A stretch of 64,000 nucleotides of DNA, taken from Nyssa sinensis (Eukaryota > Streptophyta > Magnoliopsida > Cornales > Nyssaceae). The DNA lies in the NCBI GenBank assembly GCA_008638375.1, contig CM018036.1, positions 17,963,832-18,027,831 of the forward strand, in the 5' to 3' direction. Both the position numbers and the translations under genes were made by a program. Below the pieces are notes generated by a model that saw nothing but the letters and a program-made list of their open reading frames with translations, was not told where the DNA came from and ran no database searches. Within the stretch, counting starts at the first letter, position 1. Every line of letters starts with the position of its first letter. This document shows positions 1 through 12,600 of the stretch, piece by piece.

Positions 1-29
1 CATTGCAAAACCTCATGATATTAATGTGA

Positions 30-141
30 AAATAAGTAAAACACAAGTGTTTGATAGCACAATTCATATCAACATTGATCAGATAAAATAAGTAAAACAT
101 AAGTGTTTGATAGCACAATTTATATCAACATTGATCAGATA
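30..141. repeat. 56-bp tandem duplication
   Basis: Two adjacent near-identical copies of a 56-bp AT-rich unit, each containing GTGTTTGATAGCAC followed by a segment ending in GATCAGAT. It lies just past the 3' end of the left ankyrin pseudogene and has no coding content. Confidence 0.85.
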
Positions 142-1727
142 GCTTCATATATATGACAAAAAAAACAACATAAGACCATAGCTAATTTTGATTAAATGTA
201 CTTGAAGAACTTTTGAGTGGATTTGTGCTTGTTTTAGTGAATCAATCGTTTACGGGAGTGAAAGAGAAAGCGAGAACCAAATGTTGAACGGATGATATCA
301 ACCAAGAGGAAATAATTTAGAGAAATAAATACGATTGGCACGAAAGCAAATAAACTAAAAGGAATAAGGACGTGTGCCAATCCATGATGATAAGAAAGAA
401 CAAATGTTGTGCAGAAAGCTATCATCATTGCAGCAATTGAGATGAAGAGTGTGGTGACACCTATCATCAACCGAATGGGTAGTGACTGGAGAAAATCATT
501 TTCTGCATAACGTGAGGTGAGGATGGACAAAAACATTAGTATTGAAGTTGAAGAGGAGAGCATGGCTATTTTCTCTGATACAGAAAATACCGTAAAGAAA
601 CTCTCATTCAGCAAAATGGGTGCCCCTGTAGTATTATCGTTACCACCTGGCACAGTAAAGGATGTGGTGTATACTACTGTGGCAATTAGTGTTGCCACAA
701 GCATACACGAGTTAGCAGTAGCCTTCATCCACTGTTCTCCTTCCTTCATCAACTCTTTGTGCTCCACCATGAACAAATCATGTGGTGCTTGCCCATTCCT
801 ATTTTTCATCTCTCTATATGAAGGTTGGACTATCTTTTCCACCGCCTATCATCAATTTTATAAAAGCATTATCAAGAAAAGTTCACAAAAACATAATAAA
901 ATCAATTTGAAGGTGGCCAGTTTTGTCCTGCCCATTTATCCAATAAATAGATAAGAGAAAATCAAATTTTAAAATTTGTAAAATCAAGCTACAACATTTA
1001 GGCAGAAAGAAGAATGTCTAAGAACTAGAAAAATTTACCTTATACCAGGACCAGTTGTCGTTGCATTTGAAGAGCTGCCCCTGATACAACATTGATTTGA
1101 TTTGGAAGCGCTAGCTTGGCAGCTAAATGCAACATATTGTTATCATCTGGATCTCTATAGGTCGCTATCAATTCCTTGAGCGTCCCTATCTCATATATCA
1201 AATTAAAGATATGCTCAGTGGCGATTCAGAACTGCAAGATGAAATATGCTTTGCTTGTTGTCGTTTACCTGCAATATAAAATCAGGATAAAAGCGAAGAA
1301 GCTGAACCAAGAATACATCATTTCCCCGTTCAGCTGCAACAAAAAGTAATGGGACAATACTTCCAGTTATGTTTGAGATCTCCATGTCTTCCCGTTGTAT
1401 AACTTGGCGCCCAAAGACATTCAAGTAGCTCAAGGGACTTGGTTAGCATCAACTTTTGATTGTGGGCTCCCTCCCAAAATCTAGCTGCCAAGGAAATAAA
1501 CTCAACTATCAGAATAGTAATAATTAGAGTCTGATGCATGTCTACATAAAACAATGTCTCTTCAATTAGAATCCTAGGGCTCAGAATTACGGAATAGAAT
1601 GTCAAAAACAATCTAGTAAATATTTTATGACTCTAAAAGAAAAAAAAAAAACAAAGAAAGTGAAATTAAAAAGAAAAGAAGAGAAAAACTACATTCCTTT
1701 TGAATGTGAACACTAGTTAAAATTATT

Positions 1728-1759
<32 letters not shown>

Positions 1760-1787
1760 TTAGAAAAATGACTTGTGCAAACGTTAA

Positions 1788-2269
1788 GGGCATGTTTAGT
1801 ATGCTAGAATGGAATAAGACATGAATGAAATAGTATCAAGAATAGAATGGAGGAGGAATAGAATGGAAATAATTATTTCATTCTTTTCTTTGGCTGAATA
1901 CCCAATAATGGAATGATAATTAGATTCCTGTGTTTATTTTGAAGCATCAAATTATTAGAATGAAGTTAATATTAAGTTAGATATTCAAAGTACTTGTATA
2001 AATTTCAAAGCTTTCATGTACGTTTAATAAAAAAAAAATTCAACCTACATTTTTTTATTGGCAAAAAAAAAATTGAAAATTTTGATAAGGAATGAAATGA
2101 GTATTCCGTGACTTTTGGTAAGGAATGTTGATTTCGGCTTCTTTGGGAATAGTCATTTCATTTGGAATGACCATTACGGCCTAAAAAGTCTAAACAAATA
2201 CAAAAATGAAATAATATCAAAAATGCGCATTTCATTCTTACCCTCAGTTCCGGCCTATCAAACATGGAC
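1788..2269. mobile_element. Tourist-like MITE (PIF/Harbinger type), copy 1
   Basis: 482 bp, with ends GGGCATGTTTAGTATGC and, inverted, GTCCATGTTTGATAGGC, flanked on both sides by TAA (1,785-1,787 and 2,270-2,272). The 3-bp TAA duplication and size fit Tourist MITEs of the PIF/Harbinger superfamily. It lies in the third intron of the ankyrin pseudogene. A second copy is at 17,321-17,797. The short open frame across its right half is not a gene. Confidence 0.8.
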
Positions 2270-2469
2270 TAAGTTCTCCACTATTCTTACTGTCCTACAT
2301 CGAATACAAAATGAATGGTGGAAGAGATGGAAACTTATAGATGCATGCCTTTCACTTCAATCTGTTGGTGTCACATTGGATACAAAATGAAAGCTTTGAG
2401 CAATTGGAGCTTATAGAAAAATGACATCGTAATTTATTAATTTTAGTTTAAATTATTTTTAAAAGTTTT

Positions 2470-3240
2470 TGAGCTGGAACTGTGGCAAAATATTCAGTCA
2501 AATATTTGATGACAATGACAATTTTGTAAATAACTCAAAAATTAAGAACAAAATAGCAATCACATTCAATGGCAGTTGTGTAACTAATTCAACAATGTAA
2601 AACAAAATAATAAATTAAGATAAAGAAGCACCTCGAAGAAACCCCTCATTTTTATATTAAATAACAGATTTTTTTTTTAAAAAAAAAACTTGTTTGGTTG
2701 GTGTGGCAAAGGTTTCAGCTAGACATTCAATGGCAATGACAATTTTGTAAATAACTCAACATTTAGAACAAAATAACAAATACATTCAATGAAAAATAAA
2801 TCAGAATAAAATAGTAAATTAAGATAAGGAACCACATTAACAAACCCTCGTCTCTAAATTAAGTAATAGATTAAAAAATTTGTAACATTTGTTGTGTTGA
2901 TATTGTAAAATCTTTGGTCAGAAATTCAATGGCAATCACAATTATTTTGTAAATAATTCAACAATTCTGAGTAAAATAATAAATCTATCAATTGTATTTT
3001 CGTAAATAACTTAATAATTCATAATAAAATAGTAGATTAATATAAGCAAACACGTCAAAGGAACCCTTGTTTTACACTTAGTAATTGGATTGGTGTGGCA
3101 AAATTTTTAGTTAGACATTAATTCAATGGCAATGGTAATTTTGTAAATAATTTGAAAATTTAGAACAAAATAGAAAATACACTTGATGGCAATTTTGTAA
3201 ATAACTCAACAATACATATAACAAAATAGTAAATTCATAT
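2470..3240. repeat. Degenerate ~200-bp tandem repeat in pseudogene intron
   Basis: About four diverged copies of a unit containing TTCAATGGCAATGACAATTT, TTGTAAATAACTCAACA and AGAACAAAATA, each followed by a short stretch with CCCT. Copies start near 2,490, 2,700, 2,900 and 3,090. The array is AT-rich, non-coding, and inside intron 3 of the left ankyrin copy. Confidence 0.7.
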
Positions 3241-3419
3241 ATACACATACATGTGGCACCTTTAGGCTACCTCCTTGCAAGTCATCACTTTGTAGTCATA
3301 AATAAAACAGAATATCAGACTTGGAAAATGAATCACTTGTGGAGCTATTGAAAGTGTTAGCAGTATATTAGTATTGGAAATTTTCCCTTTTAAGGGTTAG
3401 CTGTATATTATTGTTAGCG

Positions 3420-3461
3420 TTAGGGTTAGGGTTAGGGTTAGGGTTAGGGTTAGGGTTAGGG
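3420..3461 (+). repeat. Interstitial (TTAGGG)7 telomere-like tract
   Basis: Seven perfect TTAGGG units, bordered by GTTAGCG on the left and TTTG on the right. The usual plant telomere unit is TTTAGGG; this tract is the six-base type. It lies in intron 3 of the ankyrin pseudogene. Confidence 0.95.
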
Positions 3462-4066
3462 TTTGTTTTTTCTGTTAGTTTTCTTTTCTAATAATTGTGA
3501 CTCCGAAATCTCTTGTTTAATATAAAATCAACTAAACTAATGTAATGTAGTGCATTAGGATTTTTCAACTTCTTACTTTCTCATGTCTTTTATTTTATTT
3601 TACTAAATTTAATAAAAAGAAAAGAAGACAACTTTCAAACGTAGATTGAACACTTTAAGAACAAATTATGTCTAGAATATTGAAATTGATTCGTTTATGG
3701 ATGTATTAGCCTTGACAAATTCATGTCTAAATATGATCATCATTGTGATGTTGTCGGATTTTTGCTAACAAGGCTAATACCATTTTGAGAAAAGGTGCTT
3801 CTTTACACAATGAGAGGTGCACTACTTTTGAATATGAGAAAAACTTACATGCATCGATGATTGTCTCCCACAGTCCTCGTTGATTTCCACCAGCAAATGC
3901 TGAAGGCTTCCGAGCTAGCACATCCAACGGTGTCTCACCATTCATATGATCTCTAGCCAGAGCCAATCGCGGGTGGGCCTCTACAATGCTCAAGGCTGCA
4001 TCTGCAGGATTAACAACCAAAATACAAAATTTTTAAAATAAATGGTTGTTTCTGCAAGCAATTATG

Positions 4067-4582
4067 GGTAGGAATGACAATGGGGCTGGTTTGGGATAGG
4101 TTGACCCTTCCTCAACCCCAATCCCGTTTATATTTTCTGCCTCCGACCCTGCCCCACCCCGCCCTGCCCCGCCCCGTTTAGAGGTTAACTCCAACCCCGA
4201 CCCCATTTATATTCCCCAACTTCACCCCGTCCTGCCTCGAACCCCAATATATATATTTTTTAAGTAAGTTAAAATTTTTATTTTAATAAGAATTTTTTTT
4301 TTTTTTGCCAAAATAACTAATACAAAATATATATATATATATATGAGTGTGATATGAAAAACCTTAAAACTAATTTTATATAATGTTATTTATTTATAAA
4401 TATAGTGTATATAAAAATAAATAAAAAAAACTTAATATATAAACGGGACGGGATGACCATCCCTCGAACCCGACAGAGTTTTAAAAGTCATACCCCGAGC
4501 CTGCCCCGACTCGATTTATGAGCACCCCATACCCGTCCCATTAGGAACGGGTCTCTGATGGGACAAGATAAATTGCTATACC
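4067..4582. mobile_element. Non-autonomous repeat with CG-rich ends, probable TIR element
   Basis: The ends read GGTAGGAATGACAATGGGGC and, inverted, GGTATAGCAATTTATC. Both are followed inward by stretches rich in CCCCGCCCTGCCC / GGGACGGG, with an AT-rich centre. The composition differs sharply from the surrounding intron (intron 2 of the ankyrin pseudogene). No target duplication could be fixed, so the superfamily is open. Confidence 0.5.
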
Positions 4583-6369
4583 TAATATTGTGGGTGTGGG
4601 TTTAATTTCTATTTAATTACTAGTTTGTTTAGTTGTATTCAATTTGTTTTACTTAGATTATTATCTACACACACGACACGATAAATTTCTAGAAACACAA
4701 ATATATATATATATATATATATCAGTATATTTTTGAATGATAGTGTAAAAAAATAAAAATAAATAAATTACAAACAAAAGTCTTAACAAATAGTTTTTGT
4801 GAAGCCTTTTTCTTTTTTTGTCGAAAGTGCTATGTATCCTAATTTACATTTTGAATATAATGTGTTTGGATAAAATAATTTTGAATCCCGTAGAGTATAA
4901 TTTTTAAAATTATTATATTTTGACACATTAAATTAGAAATATAAATTAAGAATACTTAATACTACTCTTTTTTTTATACTAATCTCACTACAAGATTAAT
5001 TAACTAAAACAAAAAGTATGAGTTAGATTACCATATAAATCAGAAATGATACAAGTATTAAGTAGCTCAATCTGATCCTGGAGAGTCCAAACTGCAGAAA
5101 ATTCCAGAGGAGACCAAGAAGATACTCCACCATGTCACGTTGTCCTAACAAAGCTGCATAGTAGAGCGGTGACTTGGCTTGAGGACCGCGAATTGATGGA
5201 AGTATGGGATTCTTTGTCACCATATACTTGGCAATTCGCACGTTTCCGGTTGCAGCGGCAAAAGACAGGGCAGTGTTTCCCATTTTGTTTTGAATTTCCA
5301 GGTGATTTTCATCCATCTTGTCCACCAACTTCTCTACGAAGTAAACATGTTCTGCTGCAGCAGCAACATGCAGAGCAGTTTCCTGGCCTTCTGTTATATG
5401 AGCATTAACCAGCTGATCGGTGGGATTTTGGTCAATGATACCTTTAGCGGCTTTCCAATCACCTTGCAATGCAGCAATATGAAGCGGCACATATTTCTTG
5501 AGATATCGTTCTCCTGCTTTGATGGTAAAAAGTTCAAAAGCACAAAAATTATGTAAACCAACACAACAGACTGGTAATTATAAGAAGACCTATAAATGTT
5601 TATATTACTTGTAAAAAGTGATCTTATCAAATGATTTACATAGTTTCCTTCTATTAAAAATGAGAAAAGATTGTTGAAATATGTTACAGGAATTTGATAT
5701 TAAGTTAGAATAGATCATCAATAAACTTTAGAAAAATGGAAAAATAAGAGAAGACAAAACTTACTTTGAGGCGACGCCATCTCTCCGTTTGCTCTCAAAT
5801 TGTCACTACGTCTTACAGTTTCTGATTGCGCATTTCTCATATTGACTTAACTTGTGTCCTCCTGAAATGAAGCTGTAGTAGAAATAATTCTCTGTATGAA
5901 TGCTAATGAAAACACTGAATGTGAACAATTTATCATTACCTAAACTTTAGTTTGATTGTTGAAAAATATTTAAGAGGAAAAAATTCATTTACTCTAATTT
6001 TATTGTCATTTTGTTTTGAATTAATCCACTAATAAAGATGTGAAGCTTGTTGAATTTGTAATTGGCAGTTCTGGTTGGGCTTTATATTTTAGATGTGTAC
6101 TCTTTTTTGTATGCATGGGAAGAAGATGAGAAGAGGAAGTTATCAGAAACGCTGGATAGTTGTCGTCAGTTCCTTCTTTGGATTCTCCATTCCCAAGGTT
6201 TTTCAACCTAGCTGTGGATAAGAAGATTTTGGTAGCTGAATTTATTGGTTTATTGGAATCCCCTAATTGGTTCATCTTCTTTAGAAGGCGTCTTTTTTCG
6301 TGAGACGAAAAAAGTTTTTCTAATCTCAAGTCTTTAATTCCTACTGGTCTCAACTTCAATCAGAACTAG

Positions 6370-7180
6370 TTGGACACTTATCAGTTGGAAGGCTTCTCCT
6401 TCAAGTGAGTTCTCAGTGAATTGTTTGTTTCAGTGGTACGTATTGAGGCTGGTTGCAAAGAATAAGTTACTAAATTTTATTTGGAATAATGTGGCTCCTT
6501 CTAGAATAAAATGTTTCAGTTGGCTGTGTTGGAAAGTCAAGATTAAGATGGCAGATTTTCTTTTCAAAATTGGGATTTTGGGAAATCAAAACGATTGTTT
6601 ATGTCAATTTTGTAATCTGGAAGTTGAGTCAATTGATCATGTTCTCCTAAATTGTAATGAAGTTTGGAAGATTTGATTTAGTTGTATCAAATGGTGGGGT
6701 TTTTGTTGGGCATCCCCAGGTTCTATTACTCAATTATTTTCATGGTGGCAAGGTATTAAGGTCCGGAAGAAGGTTAGAAAAATTTGGGAAGCTATCCCTC
6801 ATGTTGTTCTTTGGTGTGATGTTGTCAAGGTGAGAGTTGCCTTTTGGGTGAAAAGTGGATTGAACCTTTCGGGCTTCTCTGTTGCAGACTCGGTATTGAA
6901 TCTTCATCAAGTTTTGGGCAGTGTTTGATTTGTATTGGGTCTGTATTTATGGGTCAACTTTGGGTTTAGTATTATGTGAAAGTGTTTTCTAGTTTTTTTA
7001 TGTCTCTTTCTTGAATGTCGGTAGATGATCTGACTCTTATTTGGTGTCAACCTAATTGGAATAAAACAAGTTATCTATAATACCCTTTGCATTCAAGTTT
7101 TATTGATGTATTATTTTGTATCCCTTGTACAATTTTTCAATCAATGAATTTATTTATTTATTTTTTTTTTGCTGTTTAAA
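6370..7180 (+). mobile_element. 3' fragment of a LINE retrotransposon (zf-RVT region and 3' UTR)
   Basis: The plus strand encodes the C-terminal zinc-binding region of plant LINE reverse transcriptases (zf-RVT): a tract like APSRIKCFSWLCW followed by a CxxC...HVLLNC pattern (about 6,416-6,676). The frame then passes a stop and continues to about 6,925. A 3' UTR ends in an A/T-rich tail near 7,140-7,195. It is truncated at the 5' side, as is usual for LINE insertions. It lies just upstream of the left ankyrin pseudogene in the opposite orientation. Confidence 0.75.
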
Positions 7181-7195
7181 AAAATAAATAAAAAA

Positions 7196-8207
7196 AAAAA
7201 CCAAACAGACATAGGAGTGTTAAAAAAAAAAAAAAAAACTGAACCTTTAGTACACTTATAATTTGGAAGGACGAAATCTGAACACTTTGAGATTATGTCT
7301 TTTTTTTAGTATCCATTAACAAGCAAGTTACTAATCAGAAGTTAGTAAAGCTAGCTAGAAGATAATGATGAAGTATGAATTTAGCATCTCCTTTAACCGA
7401 CACTGCCTGATGGGTAAAACATACATTGATTGTTATCACATCATCAATTGTTTTTAAAAGAAAAAAATTATTTCATCAATCAACAAACTCTCTCATTTGA
7501 ACATAAAATTTGAGCAAAAATACATTTCCCTATGTAAAAAGGATTCAAGGATTACCTGAACAAGGATGGATAAAGCTTGTTCACAAGATGGTTGGCTGGA
7601 TGCAAATCAATCTTTTAGCTACAATAATGGACTCAAAGAAAGGAAAAAGATTGGTACAAGGTAAGAAAGAAAGCAGTTGCTAGAGCAAACGGTGGATGAG
7701 TGTATGTATCTTACAATGTTTCTTGGGTTCCTATAAAGAAAATGAAAAAGGAGATCAAAATTAAACTAAAATTTCATTAGTGCGCTCGGAAAACGTGATA
7801 TAATTAAAAATTATTAAGGAATGTTTAAGGAGAATGTTTAATGTTTGTTAATATGTGCCGAAAGTATATGTTATCAGATCAATACTGCTTTAAGACCGTC
7901 TTCCTCTTGGCAAACCACTATTCAAACATCTGCTAATGACTTTGGAAAAAGAGACATAGAGAGAGAAATGTCTTGGAAGTCCTGTGCAAAACACCAAATC
8001 TCCTTTGTTTATTGGGGTTGCACATGCATTACAGTCATGACTAAGTAGATAAAGTGTAGGATTTGATCACGAGGCATCATTCTAAGACTGGCCTAGGGGA
8101 ATGAGCAATTATGTTTGAAAACCATTTTTTTTTTTAACTTTTTAACAAAAAAGATTTAAAAATAAATACCGTTTGTTTTTATCAAAAAAGTACATTTTAT
8201 CTACTAT

Positions 8208-8265
<58 letters not shown>

Positions 8266-8689
8266 TTACATTTAAGGGAGTGATATATGTGTGTGTATGT
8301 AAACACATTGACACATATTTGTATTTATTTATATATCAAAATTAATATTAATAGCTTTATAGAAAATAAAATTAAAATCAATTTTAAGAGATAGTTGTTA
8401 AATAAACTTTTATTTTTTTTAATTTTTTAAGAAAAAAACTAAAAGTAGAAGTCAGTTTTCTACTAAGTACGAAAAGCATGAATTTTGAAGGGTCTTGTAA
8501 AACTTTGAAGTGAAATCAATCTGAAGTTCAAAGACTAACTATTAAGATGCTAAAAGATTATAGGACTTAATCTCATTTGTTCTATAAGTATTGAGACCTT
8601 GACATATCGATCTAAATTAAAATATCTTGGTATGATTGATTTATAGGAAACGGTATTAAGTCATTAAATATCCAAGAAGAAAGGACTAT
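7196..8689. other. Intergenic DNA with a compound microsatellite
   Basis: I see no gene here. The stretch contains poly-A runs near 7,190-7,240 and a compound (AC)n(AT)n microsatellite at 8,207-8,263. The short open frame at 7,845-8,048 matches nothing I know. Confidence 0.6.
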
Positions 8690-8935
8690 TGTTGGATCTC
8701 GCGCATTTCATCCATCCTGGAGTTGGCTTCTTGCCAATTCATCATTTTCTCTTCTTCTTCTTCCGCTCTTTGATTTTGTGCTTGTATATGATTAGTTTCT
8801 CATTTGGTGCCAATCTAATTGAGATGAAGCTTATAAGCATTAACGCTCCTTGCACTTAACCCTTATTGATTTAATTGTTTTATATTTCTTGTACAATCTT
8901 GTTTACATCAATAAAACTTTCTTCTCTTTTCAACT
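8690..8935 (+). mobile_element. LINE 3' UTR fragment
   Basis: It shares the 3' UTR pattern of the LINE fragment at 6,370-7,180: TTTGGTGCCAATCTAATTG, a CTCCTTGCACTTAA-like stretch, then TTTCTTGTACAATC and a terminal ATCAATAAAACTTT. No coding part remains. A similar tail recurs near 44,600-44,725. Confidence 0.6.
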
Positions 8936-9009
8936 CTAAAAATTAAATTTTGAGAATATTTTACCAACGGTCCCTATTAATTAAACCTAATATAATAGGA
9001 TTTAATTTA

Positions 9010-9550
9010 ATTAAATTTGAGCGTAAATTTGAATGGTAAATAGGTCAAAGGAAATTAACTGCAGTACTGGACCCGCATAAGTGAGGAGGTTTCCAACTCT
9101 AGAATATTTTTGCAACAATTTTATCAATAACTGGTTGGCAATCTCTCTTACTAAGTTTAGTAGAGATAAAGAGAACTCCAAGATAAGTAACATGCATATT
9201 CCCCTTCAAAAATCCCAAGGCAAGTGCAGATAGACTGTTTGATTCTGCCAGGAAGATTTTTCTCTAGTGGGAAATTGAGATGCAGGCCAGAGAGGAGTTG
9301 GAACTCATCTCTAAGGCTTTCTTAATGGTTCTAGCTTAATTTTGTTTAGCAGAGCTGACAACAAAAAGGTCATGAACAATATTGCTGATTTGGGATATTT
9401 CAGCTCTTGGTATCTGCGGTGATAGGTGAAATTGCCTTCATTTTTGTGCCAAGACATAAGGTTAGAAAACCCAACGTGGTCCCTTGACGTAGCCCCCTAA
9501 TTAATTTCCCTTCAAAGTAACCTTCAAGCATGCCTGTAAATTATGAACAG
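9010..9550 (-). mobile_element. LINE reverse-transcriptase fragment, antisense and decayed
   Basis: Read on the minus strand from about 9,550, it gives the plant LINE RT patterns GLRQGTTLG (family GLRQGDPLSP) and later TYLGVLFISTKLSKRDCQP (family YLGVPL.. followed by a basic LSKRDCQ tract), with stops and frame changes between them. These correspond to the palm and thumb of a LINE RT. It sits immediately 3' of the intact ankyrin gene and is not expected to be functional. Confidence 0.65.
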
Positions 9551-9556
9551 AAATAT

Positions 9557-9572
9557 GGGGGGGGGGGGGGGG
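9557..9572 (+). repeat. G16 homopolymer
   Basis: Sixteen consecutive G bases about 60 bp beyond the stop codon of the intact ankyrin gene. The tract can in principle form a G-quadruplex. In the mRNA sense it is a C-tract in or near the 3' UTR. Confidence 0.95.
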
Positions 9573-9634
9573 AGAAAGTTTTACAACATAACTGATTACT
9601 ACATTATTCATGGCACTGCATTTAGAAATCAGTA

Positions 9635-12600
9635 TTACAACAAGCGTTCATAAGAACGAAATACAAACCGAGAACTAAATGTTGAACAAACTATATCAAC
9701 CAAGAGGGAGTAATTGAATGAAATAAACACGATTGGCACACAAGCAAATAAACAAAAAAGGCTAGAAACCATAGCTAATCCATGATGATAGGATAGAATA
9801 AAGGTTGAGCAAAAAGATATCATCATTGATGCAATTGAGAGGAAGAGCATCGTGACTCCTATCATCAGACAAACGGGTAGTGACTGGAGGAAATCATTCT
9901 CTGCATAACGTGAGGTTAAGATGGACAAAAACATTAGGATGGAAGTTGAAGAGGAGAGCATGGCTATTACCTTTGATACCGAATAAACTTTAAAGAACCT
10001 CTCATTTAGCAAAATAGGTTCTCCTTTAGTATTATTACCACCTGGTATAACAAAAGCTGATACGAACACTACAATGGCGATTAGCGTCGTGACAATCATA
10101 CATGATTTAGCAGTGTCCTTCATGCACTTTTCTCCTTCCTTCATCAACTCTTTATGCTCCATCGTGTATAAATCATGTGGTGTTTGGCCATTCTTATTTT
10201 TCATATCTCTGTATGATGGTTGAACTATCTTTTCCACTTCCTGTTATCGTAGTTATATCATCATCAGAAAATTACAAGAGCTAGGCTGAGCTCAGTTATA
10301 TGCATGAATCAACTTGGTGAATAGATCATGTCGTGTTGATAAATCAAATGCATTGGCAATTTCATTGATCATATTGAACAAAGAATGAACATTTATTCGA
10401 TAAAATGTAAAGCTATTATTGCAGATGTATGCATGAATCAACTTGGTGAGGGAGGTGCTTGGCCTAATGCTATACCCATTTTAGATATATATTAAGTCTG
10501 TTAGGTCATTAAATGTTATTTTTAACACATGAATTGGCATCAGTTGTTCTTGAGATATGAAATCTTAACTGAGAAAACTATTGCATAACATAAAAATTAT
10601 AAAAAGAATCAAAATTCACCACATTCCAAAACGCAAAAAGCATTCAATGTCAAACCTTGAGTTAAGAAGAAGAAAACGTTTACCTTGTACCAGACCAGTT
10701 GCCGTTGCATTTGAAGAGCTGCCCCTGATATAGCATTTAGTTGGTTTGGAGGAGCTAACTTGGCAGCTAAATGCAACATATTGTTGTCATCATTATCTCT
10801 ATATGTTGATATCAACTCCTTCAGCGTGCCTATCTCATATATTAAATTGAAGATAGGCTCATGGCGATGCAAAACTGCAATGTGAAATATGCTCTGCTTG
10901 TCGAAATTTACTTGCAGTACAAAATCAGGATAAGAGCGAAGAAGCTCAATCACGAATACTTCATTTCCTAATTCTGCTGCAGTAAAAAGTAGTGGCGAAA
11001 TGTTTCCAGTTATGTCTGAAATCTCCAAGTCTTCTTGTTGTATAACATGGTACCAAAGACATTTAAGTAGCTCAAGGGCTTTAGTTTGGATCAACTTCTC
11101 ATTGTGTTTTACCTTCGTACATGGGACTACTAAGGAAATCAAAAGAATCAACAATAAGAATAGTTAGAAGTAGTTGCAGCATCTACATACATACATACAC
11201 ACTCTTATATATATATATATATCTACTTAATTCAATTAATCTCTACATTAACTGTAACGAAATAGAATACCAATATCCATACAATATAGTAAATGTTACA
11301 AAAAATAAGAGAATTCCTTTGGAATATATATGAACTCTATTTAAAACTGTTTTCATCTTTTCGCTACTTAAAGTTAGTAATTCTTTCAAGGACAACACTT
11401 GAGAAAATAAATTAATGCTTTCTGTGTAAAAGGGGAAGGAGAAATTTTGTATGCACAGAAATAGAGTCGTTCCTGAATCTATAAAATTCACCTAGAAAAC
11501 GACAAATTCGTGCTTCTTTCTTTTTTTTTTTTTTTTTCCGATTGTGGTTTGTTATGATAATCAAAATTTGCAAACATAAATCAATCACTATTTGTAAGTG
11601 TGGTAAGGCACAAGTTATGAAGGTGGGAATCCACCAACAACCAATATACTTGCGAGATTGTTGGATCAAAGTCCTCAGTTTCCAGGCATGACCTTCCCCT
11701 TAAGACCTCAGCTCCGTGCCATGTCATAAATTTAATTAGTGTTGATGAGTTGCAAAATACTAAAAGAAAGGTATGATCATGTCCTTAATTTGTTGTTTGA
11801 TTTTTGGTAATCTGGTTAGCACTACCCTAAATATTTCAGGGAAGGTGAAATGCTTTACAAAGTGAGCTAGCTGCGTCAAGTGCTTAATCTTGTGAGTTGT
11901 GACCAGTTCTAGATTGGGGTTGAAAATATGGAAAGTTAGAAAAACTAACATAAATTGATGATTCTCCTCCACAATCCTTTTTCATTTCTGCCAGAAAATA
12001 GTGATGGCTTCCGAGCTAGCACATGCAATGCTGTCTCACCATTATTATCTTGAGCCATTGCCAATGCCGGGTAGCGTTCTACAATTTTTAATGCTACACC
12101 TGCAAGATTTATCCCAAAAAAAAAAAAACGAGGAGTTAATTTACTTAATAAATGATTTTCCTAAAGAAATTGTGAACAAGGAGAGATAGATTTATTTACT
12201 AGCTTTAACTTGTATGATTCACAATTAACTACTCTATAATTCAATTTCAAGTATTCATAATTGGCCTACTACTAATTGTCTGAAATTACTTTTTCTAGTT
12301 CTCTTATCTCTATATCTATAATATTTTTCTGCTCAGGTTCTGGTGGTAATAATAAAAACTTGTATTGTAGTGGTGCAAGAATCAACTAAAAAAGTTTGAA
12401 TTAATGTGCAAAACAGATGTTATATTTACCACATAAACCAGAGCTGATACAAGTATTAAGTAGCTCAATCTGATCCTCAGGTGTCCATGATTCAAACTGG
12501 GACAAGGGAAAAAGATAGTCCACCATGTCACTGTGTCCTAACAAAGCAGCCATGTAGAGCGGTGTCTTTGCTTTAGGATTACGAATTAATGGCAGTCTGT

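Larger units (their letters stand above)
234..5840 (-). pseudogene. Ankyrin-repeat/PGG-domain gene (ACD6/ITN1-like), left copy, frameshifted
   Basis: By alignment with its intact neighbour (9,635-13,122) the exons are 5,765-5,840, 5,032-5,513, 3,849-4,001, 1,039-1,484 and 234-845, all with GT/AG borders (the first intron starts GTAAGT). The product would be a plasma-membrane type ankyrin protein: ankyrin repeats in exons 2-4, then the last exon with a PGG motif and four hydrophobic segments. Relative to the neighbour, exon 2 has a net +5 nt near 5,077-5,125, and exon 4 has +1 nt near 1,403-1,413, 1,215-1,221 and 1,049-1,052. Each breaks the frame, while the splice phases still fit once the breaks are ignored. 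The last exon is open throughout. A LINE fragment lies about 500 bp upstream of the ATG, where a promoter would be expected. Sequencing error is an alternative, but four independent indels in one copy and none in the other favour a pseudogene. Confidence 0.85.

Noticed and set aside
517..954. Plus-strand open frame opposite the last exon of the left ankyrin copy
   Set aside because: It is the complement of a well-recognised PGG-domain exon on the minus strand.
6021..6359. Minus-strand frame of 112 codons left of the LINE fragment
   Set aside because: No recognisable motif and it lies opposite likely LINE-derived DNA; not enough to call a gene.
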